Shown here one piece after another: positions 1 through 6,805 of a stretch of DNA of 13,501 nucleotides. Below the pieces are notes generated by a model. That model had not been told where the DNA came from and made no database searches. It saw only the letters and a program-made list of their open reading frames with translations. Position 1 is the stretch's first letter. The number at the start of each line of letters is the position of its first letter. The DNA is from Pseudobdellovibrionaceae bacterium (lineage in GTDB: Bacteria > Bdellovibrionota > Bdellovibrionia > Bdellovibrionales > JAMPXM01). Location of the stretch: assembly GCA_913774795.1 (NCBI GenBank), contig CAJYIL010000070.1:1-13501 (forward strand). The letters are read 5' to 3'. The position numbers were made by a program, and so were the translations under genes.

Positions 1-1384
1 CTTTTTTAACCGCGACACGCTTCGAAGGCTTCACGCGAAGCTTCGATGCTTTTGCGAATTCTTTCGTGTAACCGCGAACCCAAGCCTTTACGTCTTTGGT
101 AATCTGAGCTTCATCGCGAGGAACCATTGCGACGATCGTCATCTGCGAAGGTGCCAAGTATTTACGAGCCACCCGCAAGATGTCGTCAGGTTTCAGCGCA
201 TAAACTTGCTTTAAGAATTTCTGGAAGTACGCGTAGTCGCCCATCAGGTTTTCAAACGAACCTGCTTTGCGAGCGACGCCTTCGATCGTCTCCATCGCGT
301 AGAACTCTTCGCTCTCGAGATTCGTGATCGCGCGCTTCATTTCGTCGGCCGTCGGCGCCTCCGAAACCATTCTTAGCAATTCGGCCTTAAAAATGTCGAA
401 TGCTTCGCCGAACGCCGATGCGTTCAAAGAACCTGAAACAGTGAAAAGGCCGCCGTCTTTCGGAGTAAACGTTCCGGCACCCACCGAATTCGTAACGGCC
501 TTCTCTAGACGGAGTTTTTGTGAAAGGCGAGAGGTGTCGCCTTGTCCAAAGATCATCGCGAGCAAATCGAGAGCCGGAATGTCCTTGTGATCGGCACCCG
601 GAACACGCCACGCGACGTGAAACTGAGCTTCTTCAAACGGAGCTTTGGCGACTTTCACGCGGGGCTCGGTCTGCTTCGGCTCTTTCACGCGCTTGACGTT
701 GCGGAATTTGAACGACTTCATCCGCCCGAATGTTTCATTCACGCGAGCCGACATTTCGCTCGAAGAGAAATCCCCCGCGACCACCAGGTGCATGTTTGTC
801 GGGATGTAACGTGATTGGTAGTAGTCGACGAGCGTTTTCTTCGAAACTTTCTTGATGATCTTGTCGTAGCCGATCACCGGAATCCCGTACGGGTGCTTCT
901 TGAAAACCGACGAGAACAAAAGTCGAGAAGCTTGGCGCCCTGGCGAATCGTTTCCGCGCTTGATCTCTTCAATGACGACTTCACGCTCGTTGTCGATTTC
1001 GCCTGCGTCGAATTTCGGAAAGCCCATCATCTCACTGATGACGTTGAGGCCGACGTCGGCGAACTCACGAGAGATATTGACGTAGAACACGGTCTGATCA
1101 AACGACGTATAGGCGTTCAATTCTCCGCCCGAAGCCTCGACCGTTGAAGCGATCTCGCCGACTTTAAATTTATCCGTACCCTTGAACACCAAGTGCTCGA
1201 TGAAATGCGAAATGCCCTCTTCCCCACGCGTTTCGTCGGCCGAGCCGGTTTTGACCCACATTTGCACGGAGACCACGGGTGATTTATGATTCTCGATCAA
1301 GAGAACCGAGAGTCCGTTTTTGAGCTTCAGACGTTTGTAAGGACTCTTGGTCGGCGGTTTTTTCTCGGCGCGCTTTGCAGTCAT
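1..1384 (-). CDS. M16 family zinc metallopeptidase (pitrilysin/processing-protease type), 3' end outside window
   Basis: Reading the minus strand from the ATG at 1384-1382 gives 461 uninterrupted codons down to the window edge, so the C-terminus is missing. The inverted zinc-binding motif HFIEH lies at residues 60-64, with a Glu pair at 139-140 that fits the third zinc ligand about 76 residues on. A later GQGDTSRLSQKLR stretch is typical of the second M16 domain. M16 enzymes of this type cut peptides using zinc, with the HxxEH Glu as general base. No signal peptide is visible: the N-terminus is Lys-rich (MTAKRAEKK), so the visible form looks cytoplasmic, unlike many periplasmic PqqL-type homologues. 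The start has a GGAG five bases upstream. It is divergent from hemW with only 22 bases between start codons. M16 membership is secure; the substrate is unknown. Confidence 0.93.
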   Translation of the reverse strand, partial: MTAKRAEKKPPTKSPYKRLKLKNGLSVLLIENHKSPVVSVQMWVKTGSADETRGEEGISHFIEHLVFKGTDKFKVGEIASTVEASGGELNAYTSFDQTVFYVNISREFADVGLNVISEMMGFPKFDAGEIDNEREVVIEEIKRGNDSPGRQASRLLFSSVFKKHPYGIPVIGYDKIIKKVSKKTLVDYYQSRYIPTNMHLVVAGDFSSSEMSARVNETFGRMKSFKFRNVKRVKEPKQTEPRVKVAKAPFEEAQFHVAWRVPGADHKDIPALDLLAMIFGQGDTSRLSQKLRLEKAVTNSVGAGTFTPKDGGLFTVSGSLNASAFGEAFDIFKAELLRMVSEAPTADEMKRAITNLESEEFYAMETIEGVARKAGSFENLMGDYAYFQKFLKQVYALKPDDILRVARKYLAPSQMTIVAMVPRDEAQITKDVKAWVRGYTKEFAKASKLRVKPSKRVAVKK

Positions 1385-1406
1385 CTTAACTCCACGGAGC
1401 CATTCA

Positions 1407-2618
1407 TTGGCGTTTGGTATTTACGTTCATGTTCCGTACTGCTTGCAGCTTTGTCCGTACTGCGATTTCACGAAGTACGAATGGGGCCCTGGAGCGAAAC
1501 AGATTCTCGCTCCAGAAAAGTACACGGAACTGGTCAAGCAAGAGATTCGTCAGCGCGCCGAAGGCATTCGCGCGAAAGATGTCGCGACGATTTACTTCGG
1601 AGGCGGCACGCCGTCTCTCCTCGAGCCATCACTCATTCTATCTCTCATCGATGAAGTTGCAAATGCGGGCTTCAAGCTGAGAGGTCCTGAAATCTCGATC
1701 GAGATTGATCCCGCCACGATTGACGAAGCGCGGCTCGATCAATTACTGGCGGGAGGAGTGACTCGTTTCTCCGTTGGCGCGCAGTCTTTCAACGATCGCC
1801 TCCTCAAAATCGCGGGGCGAAAGCACACCTCGAAAGACACGGTCGAGCTTTTGAATATTCTGAAGCGAAAAGGCGTGAATTACTCTTTCGATTTGCTATT
1901 CGCTCTCCCGAGCCAGACCCTTTCCGAATTAAACGAAGATGTCGCTCGAGCCATCGATTACGGCCCGTCGCACATCAGTGCTTACAACCTCACTGTTCCT
2001 GAAGGACACAAGCTCGACGCAGGACGCGCGCCTGAAGGTGAACAGATCGAGATGTTCGATCTCATCGAGACGAAATTGGGTGCGGCCGGAATTCATCGTT
2101 ACGAAATTTCGAATTTCGCCAAGCCTGGTTTTGAGTCCCGCCACAACTCTCTCTACTGGCAGGATCAGCCGTATTGGGGAGTCGGCTTGTCGTCGCATTC
2201 ATTTCTAACACCCGACGCGTTGCCCGAGGCGGATGCAGCTCAAGCGCCTTATGGAGTGCGGTTCTGGAACCGTCGCGCGATGAAAGAGTACGAAAAGGAA
2301 ATGACCGTCGGCGCGAAACATCCGTGGTCTTTCGTCACCAATTTGCCTGAAGGACAAAAGGAGATTTTGCAGGAGCATCAGGCGATGACTGATTTTCTGC
2401 ACACTTCACTGAGACCCCTTAAAGGTCTAGATGAAAACGCCTTGCGTCTAAAGTTCTCGGAAGCTTCTTCAGCGCGTGCGATCAAACGCCTCGACGAACT
2501 TGTAACGTACGGATGGGCCACTCGAGACTCCTTGGGATGGGCACTGACGCGTGAGGGTCGTTTGCTCGCAAATCAGGCCTTCGAAAAACTCACATTCCTG
2601 CAGGGAGAATTGAGCTAG
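1407..2618 (+). CDS. hemW: Radical SAM heme chaperone HemW (HemN-like family)
   Basis: The 403-residue protein begins MAFGIYVHVPYC. The radical SAM CxxxCxxC motif is C12, C16, C19, followed at once by DF, as is usual in HemW/HemN; these Cys bind a 4Fe-4S cluster that cleaves S-adenosylmethionine. GGGTP, a SAM-contact motif, is at 65-69. The HNSLYW segment near residue 246 matches the HNxxYW signature of this family. HemW is understood as a heme-transfer chaperone; older annotation calls it oxygen-independent coproporphyrinogen III oxidase. I chose the TTG start at 1407 because GGAG (1396-1399) sits seven bases upstream and the first residues match the family N-terminus. A longer reading from TTG 1347 would run over the start of the divergent peptidase gene and adds 20 non-conserved residues. 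Family membership is certain; the HemW rather than HemN role is likely from motifs and size. Confidence 0.92.
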   Translation: MAFGIYVHVPYCLQLCPYCDFTKYEWGPGAKQILAPEKYTELVKQEIRQRAEGIRAKDVATIYFGGGTPSLLEPSLILSLIDEVANAGFKLRGPEISIEIDPATIDEARLDQLLAGGVTRFSVGAQSFNDRLLKIAGRKHTSKDTVELLNILKRKGVNYSFDLLFALPSQTLSELNEDVARAIDYGPSHISAYNLTVPEGHKLDAGRAPEGEQIEMFDLIETKLGAAGIHRYEISNFAKPGFESRHNSLYWQDQPYWGVGLSSHSFLTPDALPEADAAQAPYGVRFWNRRAMKEYEKEMTVGAKHPWSFVTNLPEGQKEILQEHQAMTDFLHTSLRPLKGLDENALRLKFSEASSARAIKRLDELVTYGWATRDSLGWALTREGRLLANQAFEKLTFLQGELS

Positions 2619-2643
2619 ACAACGCTCTTTTCGAACTCATAAT
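2616..2643 (+). promoter_or_regulatory. Candidate sigma-70 promoter for grpE-dnaJ, overlapping the hemW stop
   Basis: TAGACA (2616-2621, five of six matches to TTGACA) is followed after 16 bases by CATAAT (2638-2643, five of six matches to TATAAT). The hemW stop codon TAG forms the first half of the -35 box. Transcription would start near 2650, leaving a leader of under 20 bases that holds the Shine-Dalgarno but loses the 5' arm of the hairpin at 2642-2665. Called by pattern only. Confidence 0.45.
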
Positions 2644-2665
2644 GGTCCTTTGAGAAGAGGACCGT
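2642..2665 (+). promoter_or_regulatory. Hairpin that buries the grpE Shine-Dalgarno sequence
   Basis: GGTCCTTT (2644-2651) pairs with AGAGGACC (2656-2663), leaving a GAGA loop, which fits the stable GNRA tetraloop class. All pairs are Watson-Crick except one U-G, and two weaker pairs can extend the base. The 3' arm is the grpE ribosome binding site (AGAGGA), four bases before the ATG. In any transcript that reads in from hemW the site would be hidden. This resembles short RNA-thermometer hairpins of heat-shock genes. The nearby promoter candidate, if used, would start transcription inside the 5' arm and abolish the fold. Confidence 0.55.
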
Positions 2666-2667
2666 AA

Positions 2668-3201
2668 ATGGCTGAAGAAAAAACTGATCAGACAAAAAAT
2701 AACGACGCGAACGAACAGGCATCCGAGCAGGCCCCCATCGCCGCCGACGCCGTTGCCGAAGCAAAGAACGAAGCCGACAAATTCAAAAACGAGTACCTCT
2801 ACCTCCGCGCTGAATTCGAGAACTTCAAACGCCAAGCCGTGAAAGAGCGCTCCGACCTTCGTAAGTACGGGAGCGAACGCTTAGTCGCCGATCTCTTGAA
2901 CGTTCTCGATATTTTCGAAACCGCACTTGCGACCGAACTGAATCCCGATAACGTCGCAAACTTCAAAAAAGGTATTGAGCTCACTTCAAACGAACTCCGT
3001 TCGGTTCTTCAACGCCACGGCGTCACCGAAGTTCCGTCGAAAGGTGCCGCGTTCGATCCGAACGTTCACGAAGCGCTCTCCTCTCACGAAACCGACGAAG
3101 TTGAACCGGGAACAATCACGCAAGTGTTCAAGAAACCTTACAAGCTGCACGACCGTGTCGTGAGACCGGGACAAGTGGTCGTCGCACGCCAGAAAAACTA
3201 A
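2668..3201 (+). CDS. grpE: Nucleotide exchange factor GrpE
   Basis: The 177-residue protein has the GrpE layout. An acidic, low-complexity N-terminus (residues 1-30) is followed by a helical coiled-coil segment containing the typical EYLYLRAEFENFKRQ stretch. The C-terminal beta domain carries the conserved pattern FDPNVHEA and then YKLHDRVVRPGQVVVA at the end. GrpE works as a dimer in the cytoplasm, releasing ADP from DnaK and so driving the chaperone cycle together with DnaJ. Length is normal for the family. The start follows AGAGGA at a short spacing. The stop abuts the dnaJ start directly (TAA then ATG). dnaK is not in this window, so unlike many bacteria grpE and dnaJ here are not immediately joined to it on the visible side. 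Confidence 0.96.
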   Translation: MAEEKTDQTKNNDANEQASEQAPIAADAVAEAKNEADKFKNEYLYLRAEFENFKRQAVKERSDLRKYGSERLVADLLNVLDIFETALATELNPDNVANFKKGIELTSNELRSVLQRHGVTEVPSKGAAFDPNVHEALSSHETDEVEPGTITQVFKKPYKLHDRVVRPGQVVVARQKN

Positions 3202-4260
3202 ATGGCTACAAAACGAGATTTTTACGAAGTCCTGGGTGTTCAGAGAAGTGCGAGCGCTGACGAATTAAAGAAAGCGTTCCGCAAGCTCGCAATGCAGTAT
3301 CACCCCGACAAAAACCCGGGCGATAAGAAAGCTGAAGAAAAATTCAAAGAGGTGAACGAGGCGTACGAGACGCTCTCCGAACCGGAGAAGCGCCAGATGT
3401 ACGATCAATTCGGTCATGCCGGTGCACAAGCGGGTTTTAGACCTGGCGCAGGCGGGTTTGGTGGCGGGCCGTTCGGTGGATTCGGCGGAGCAGGCGCAGG
3501 AGCCGGTGGCTTTGGCGGATTCGGTGGCGCAGGCCAAGGCGGCGCGGGTCCTGAAAACATGCAAGACATCTTCGGCGATATCTTCAGTGACTTTTTCTCT
3601 GGTCGTACGCGCGGCGCCGGCGGACCAGGCGCTGGACCCGGCGCTGGCGGCGCCCGATCGCAGCGCGGTCGTGGAGCCGATCTTCGTTACACTCTCGGCA
3701 TCTCTTTTGAAGAAGCGGCAACGGGCACGGAGAAAACGATCAGCTTTATTCGCCAACGCGGCGGCAAAGAAGAGACGTCGCGCCTTCAAGTCACGGTTCC
3801 GGCCGGAGTGAAACCTGGTCAGCGTTTGAAACTTCGCGGAGAAGGCGATGCGTCCGCGGCCGGCGGCGCGACTGGCGATCTCTACGTGATCATCAACATT
3901 CAAGACCACTCGCTCTTTAAACGCGTCGACAACGATGTTCACATGGATCTTCCATTGAATTTCGTAGATGCGATCATGGGAACAACAGTTGAAATCCCGA
4001 CTCTGACCGGAAAAGCGTCTTTAAAAATCCCGGCGGGCACTCCGTCGGGTCAGCTCTTCCGTCTCAAAGGTAAAGGCTTTGCTTCGGTGAACGGTCCTGG
4101 AGCGGGCGACATGCTCGTTCGCATCGTGATCGACGTACCGAAAGAACTCACTGACGAACAAAAAGAACTTCTCAAAAAATTCTCGTCCTCTCTGAAGCCG
4201 TCGCCACTCGTGAAGGCGTATCAAGAGAAAGTCGAACGAATCTTGAAAGCGAAAAAGTAA
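3202..4260 (+). CDS. dnaJ: DnaJ-type co-chaperone lacking the zinc-finger domain (class B / CbpA-like)
   Basis: An N-terminal J domain (about residues 5-70) contains the HPD motif that stimulates DnaK ATPase. A long Gly/Phe/Ala-rich linker follows (about 75-155), and then the two-part C-terminal substrate-binding domain with segments such as VTVPAGVKPGQRLKLRGEG. The four CxxCxGxG zinc-binding repeats of classical DnaJ are absent; the Gly-rich linker runs straight into the C-terminal domain. This makes it a class B J-protein, like CbpA, in the position next to grpE where dnaJ is expected. No good Shine-Dalgarno precedes its ATG, which abuts the grpE stop, so translation is probably coupled. 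Its own stop overlaps the next start by one base (TAATG). I use dnaJ as a broad symbol; cbpA would also be defensible. Confidence 0.93.
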   Translation: MATKRDFYEVLGVQRSASADELKKAFRKLAMQYHPDKNPGDKKAEEKFKEVNEAYETLSEPEKRQMYDQFGHAGAQAGFRPGAGGFGGGPFGGFGGAGAGAGGFGGFGGAGQGGAGPENMQDIFGDIFSDFFSGRTRGAGGPGAGPGAGGARSQRGRGADLRYTLGISFEEAATGTEKTISFIRQRGGKEETSRLQVTVPAGVKPGQRLKLRGEGDASAAGGATGDLYVIINIQDHSLFKRVDNDVHMDLPLNFVDAIMGTTVEIPTLTGKASLKIPAGTPSGQLFRLKGKGFASVNGPGAGDMLVRIVIDVPKELTDEQKELLKKFSSSLKPSPLVKAYQEKVERILKAKK

Positions 4261-6230
4261 TGTTCAAACCCGCCATCTCCGCCCTTTTCATTCTTGCACT
4301 CACATCTTGCGCAACGGGCGGCGGAGGCGGGGGAAACTCCGGTGGTCTACAGGCTCCGACGAAGCAAAAGCCAGTGGCCGCGAAAGCATCGCCAGCGGCG
4401 CAAAAAGAGCTGAAGGGAGCGCAAGCGAACCTTCGCGCGGGTGAAAACAAGAAAGCAGTCGCGCGCTTAGAAAAAATCACGAAGCAGAATCCGGATACTG
4501 ACGTCGCCGACAGCGCCCACATGCTGATGGCCAATCTCTACTTCACGCAAGGCAACTACACTGAGGCTTACGCTCATTACGCGGCGGTCGTGAATGGTCC
4601 AGCAACTCCTCATGAGTCAGCGGCTCGCTTAGGTGTTGCACGTTGCTTAGCGAAGCTGAATAAGTTCTCTGAGGCCGGAAAAGTTCTCGAGAGCTCCGAG
4701 GCCTGGCCCAACGTCACCCAAGAACAACGCGCCGAGATCAATCGCCTGCGCGTGGAAGTTCTTTCGAACGATAAAGACTTGATCGGTGCGTTGAACGCGT
4801 CACTCGCAATCTCTCAAGAAGCGGGAAAAGATTATTTCGATTCGACTCGCTTCTCGCCCGATGAACTTCGCGAAATCTCGAATGATCCGAAGTACGGCTC
4901 TTTGTCAGCGTTGGCTCGTTACCGTTACGCTTTGATCCTCGCCGATCAAAAAGACTACTCGGGCGCACGCTCGGCTCTGCAAGATGTCGCACGCATGGTG
5001 CCGGGAACAGAACTCGCCGACCGAGCAAATCGGTTCGTTCAGCAGATCGATGCTCGCAACAAGGTTGATCCACGCACTGTCGGCGTGATCTTGCCTCTCT
5101 CCGGTCCGAACGCGGCGGTGGGTTACAAGGCGCTTCGCGGAATTCAATTGGGACTTGGCATCTACGGCCAAAACCAATCTTCAGGGTTCAAACTTGCGGT
5201 TGTCGATAGCGAAGGAAACGTCGACGGCGCCCGCCGTGGTGTCGAGCGCCTTGTTCAAGAGAACAACGTGATCGCGATCATCGGCGGACTTCAATCGAAG
5301 ACCGCGCAGGTCGAAGCCGTGCGTGCGCAGGAATTTGGTGTTCCGACGATCATGCTCTCGCAAAAATCGGGTATCACGGCGGCCGGCGAATCGATCTTCA
5401 GAAACGCGCTCACCTCGCAAATGCAAGTTCAGCAGCTCGTTGATCTCGCAATGAAAGACTTGGGCTTTAAGAATTTCGCGATCATGTACCCGAACGATGC
5501 GTACGGAACTGAGTACGCGAATCTCTTCTGGGATGAAGTGAAATCGCGCGGAGGAGATATTCGTGCGGCGCAAGTTTACGACCCGAAAGAAACTGATTTC
5601 CGTTCTTACGTTCAGCGTTTGACGGGAACGTTTTATCTCGATGACCGCGCCGATGAGCTGCGTGTGCGCCAAGCCGATTACACCCAAAAGAATCCGAAGC
5701 GTTCTCTTCGTAACGGTGGCCCGTCGATCGAAGACATTCTTCCTCCAATCGTCGATTTCGATGCGATCTTTATCCCCGATGAAGCTCGTGCGGTCGGCCA
5801 AATTGCTCCGGCTCTCGCTTACGACAACGTCAAAGGCGTTCGCCTTCTCGGTACCAACATCTGGAACAGCCCTCGGTTTCTCCAGCGTGGCCAAAAGTTT
5901 GTCGAAGGTTCGATCTTCGTCGACTCCGTTCTCACGAGCGATCCGGTCTTCACGAACTCACCGTTCTACCAGAATTTTAAAGCGACCTTTAACGATGACC
6001 CGGGCCTCACAGAAGTTCAGGCTTACGACTCCGCACTCATCGTTCGCAATTTGATCGCAAAAGGGGAGACCACTCGTATCGGACTTCGCCAAGCGATGGC
6101 GAATCTCCAGAACTTCCCGGGCGCGATTGGTAATCTTTCGGTTACACAAGATCGCGAAATCCGCCGCCCGATGACCGCATTCACGGTGAGTAAAGGTCAG
6201 TTCGCTCCCTTTGAACAGAAGCCTCAATAA
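4260..6230 (+). CDS. Outer-membrane-type lipoprotein, TPR-like region plus periplasmic-binding fold (LpoA/LppC-like)
   Basis: The N-terminus is a lipoprotein signal: MFK, a hydrophobic run, then the lipobox LTSC with lipidated Cys17. Ala at +2 does not favour inner-membrane retention, so outer-membrane sorting is expected. A Gly-rich linker follows. Residues of about 45-265 form TPR-like helical repeats (for example GENKKAVARLEKI and GNYTEAYAHYAAV). From about residue 270 (TVGVILPLSGPNAAVGYKAL) to the end is a type I periplasmic-binding (Peripla_BP_6/LivJ) domain. This order and the 656-residue length match LpoA, which activates the peptidoglycan synthase PBP1A in enterobacteria. That role is inferred by architecture only; a ligand-binding role is also possible. 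The start overlaps the dnaJ stop by one base, so it belongs to the grpE-dnaJ unit, an unusual link between chaperone and envelope genes. Confidence 0.88.
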   Translation: MFKPAISALFILALTSCATGGGGGGNSGGLQAPTKQKPVAAKASPAAQKELKGAQANLRAGENKKAVARLEKITKQNPDTDVADSAHMLMANLYFTQGNYTEAYAHYAAVVNGPATPHESAARLGVARCLAKLNKFSEAGKVLESSEAWPNVTQEQRAEINRLRVEVLSNDKDLIGALNASLAISQEAGKDYFDSTRFSPDELREISNDPKYGSLSALARYRYALILADQKDYSGARSALQDVARMVPGTELADRANRFVQQIDARNKVDPRTVGVILPLSGPNAAVGYKALRGIQLGLGIYGQNQSSGFKLAVVDSEGNVDGARRGVERLVQENNVIAIIGGLQSKTAQVEAVRAQEFGVPTIMLSQKSGITAAGESIFRNALTSQMQVQQLVDLAMKDLGFKNFAIMYPNDAYGTEYANLFWDEVKSRGGDIRAAQVYDPKETDFRSYVQRLTGTFYLDDRADELRVRQADYTQKNPKRSLRNGGPSIEDILPPIVDFDAIFIPDEARAVGQIAPALAYDNVKGVRLLGTNIWNSPRFLQRGQKFVEGSIFVDSVLTSDPVFTNSPFYQNFKATFNDDPGLTEVQAYDSALIVRNLIAKGETTRIGLRQAMANLQNFPGAIGNLSVTQDREIRRPMTAFTVSKGQFAPFEQKPQ

Positions 6231-6240
6231 GCCTTTTGAC

Positions 6241-6275
6241 CGCCGGCCTCGCGTTATTGCGACCTGACGCCGGCG
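6241..6275 (+). other. Stem-loop just after the lipoprotein gene
   Basis: CGCCGGC (6241-6247) pairs with GCCGGCG (6269-6275), and TCGC (6249-6252) pairs with GCGA (6259-6262) inside. There is no T-run behind it, so it is not an intrinsic terminator by itself. It may protect the 3' end of the grpE-dnaJ-lipoprotein mRNA or form the first part of a multi-hairpin 3' region. Confidence 0.4.
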
Positions 6276-6291
6276 AAAGCTCCATAGCTTC

Positions 6292-6317
6292 CATCAAAAC
6301 ATTTGATGCTCCTTTTT
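6292..6317 (+). terminator. Weak candidate intrinsic terminator of the grpE-dnaJ-lipoprotein unit
   Basis: CATCAAA (6292-6298) and TTTGATG (6302-6308) form a perfect 7-bp stem with a 3-base loop, followed by CTCC and five T (6313-6317). The stem is A/T-rich and the T-run starts four bases late, so termination may be partial. Another small hairpin, AAGCT/AGCTT (6277-6290), precedes it. Confidence 0.4.
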
Positions 6318-6363
6318 GCGTCACCTCTCTAACCGAAAGTCCTTGGACCTCTGTCTGAAAGAC

Positions 6364-6404
6364 ACGAAACGCGAATGCAGGCCGAACGGCCAAACGCGTT
6401 TCGT
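6364..6404 (+). promoter_or_regulatory. Strong leader hairpin in front of the first dksA-like gene
   Basis: ACGAAACGCG (6364-6373) and CGCGTTTCGT (6395-6404) are perfectly complementary over 10 bases. Inside is a second helix, GGCC (6380-6383) with GGCC (6388-6391), closed by GAAC. The fold ends ten bases before the Shine-Dalgarno GGAGG (6414-6418). It lies in the untranslated leader and is not followed by a T-run, so it is a candidate control element or mRNA stabiliser, not a terminator. No known riboswitch consensus was recognised. Confidence 0.5.
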
Positions 6405-6423
6405 CAAACTTACGGAGGATCCT

Positions 6424-6795
6424 ATGCAATCGTTCACTAAGAGCTTCATCCAAGAATGCAAGATGCAGCTCTTGGAAGCTAAGAGAGACATCTTGAACCG
6501 CGTTCGCAACTCGCGAAATGAGTACGCCGCTCTTGATCGAGCCGGTGGCGACGAAGCGGATCAAACGATGGCTCTCATGGCCGAGAACGATTTTCTGACG
6601 GCTCAAACACGGATGAAGGAGTTGTTGCTTGAAATCGAATTCGCTCTCTCAAGAATCGAAAGTGGTCGATTTGGAATCTGCGAGGAGACGGAAGAACCTA
6701 TCGAAGCAGAGCGCCTTCGCGCCCTCCCCTGGACCCGTCTTAGCATCGAAGGTGCTGAAATTCGCGAGACGGTAAAACGAAAGTTCGCTCGCTAA
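6424..6795 (+). CDS. DksA/TraR-family regulator with degenerate zinc finger
   Basis: The 123-residue protein has the DksA/TraR layout: an N-terminal coiled coil (about 8-80), a loop at its tip, then a zinc-finger-like globule ending RLRALPWTRL. Members reach into the RNA polymerase secondary channel and alter initiation, often together with ppGpp. Two features are off-consensus. The tip reads DEADQT (43-48), where the canonical DxxDxA would have Ala last. The four zinc ligands are Cys86, Thr89, Ser107 and Gly110, so only one Cys remains and zinc is probably not bound. Zinc-free paralogues such as Pseudomonas aeruginosa DksA2 are known and serve under zinc limitation; a similar role here is inference. 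The ATG is set by GGAGG five bases upstream; a 36-codon in-frame extension upstream is not coding-like. Confidence 0.87.
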   Translation: MQSFTKSFIQECKMQLLEAKRDILNRVRNSRNEYAALDRAGGDEADQTMALMAENDFLTAQTRMKELLLEIEFALSRIESGRFGICEETEEPIEAERLRALPWTRLSIEGAEIRETVKRKFAR

Positions 6796-6805
6796 CCACG
6801 TGCTC

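Noticed and set aside
1347..1406. Longer hemW start at TTG 1347
   Set aside because: It overlaps the start of the divergent peptidase gene and adds non-conserved residues; GGAG fits TTG 1407.
3265..3942. Long minus-strand open frame opposite dnaJ
   Set aside because: It is a shadow frame caused by the codon bias of dnaJ and its Gly-rich repeats; the product resembles nothing known.
6316..6423. In-frame 36-codon extension of the first dksA-like gene
   Set aside because: It crosses the 10-bp leader stem, and GGAGG at 6414-6418 points to the ATG at 6424.
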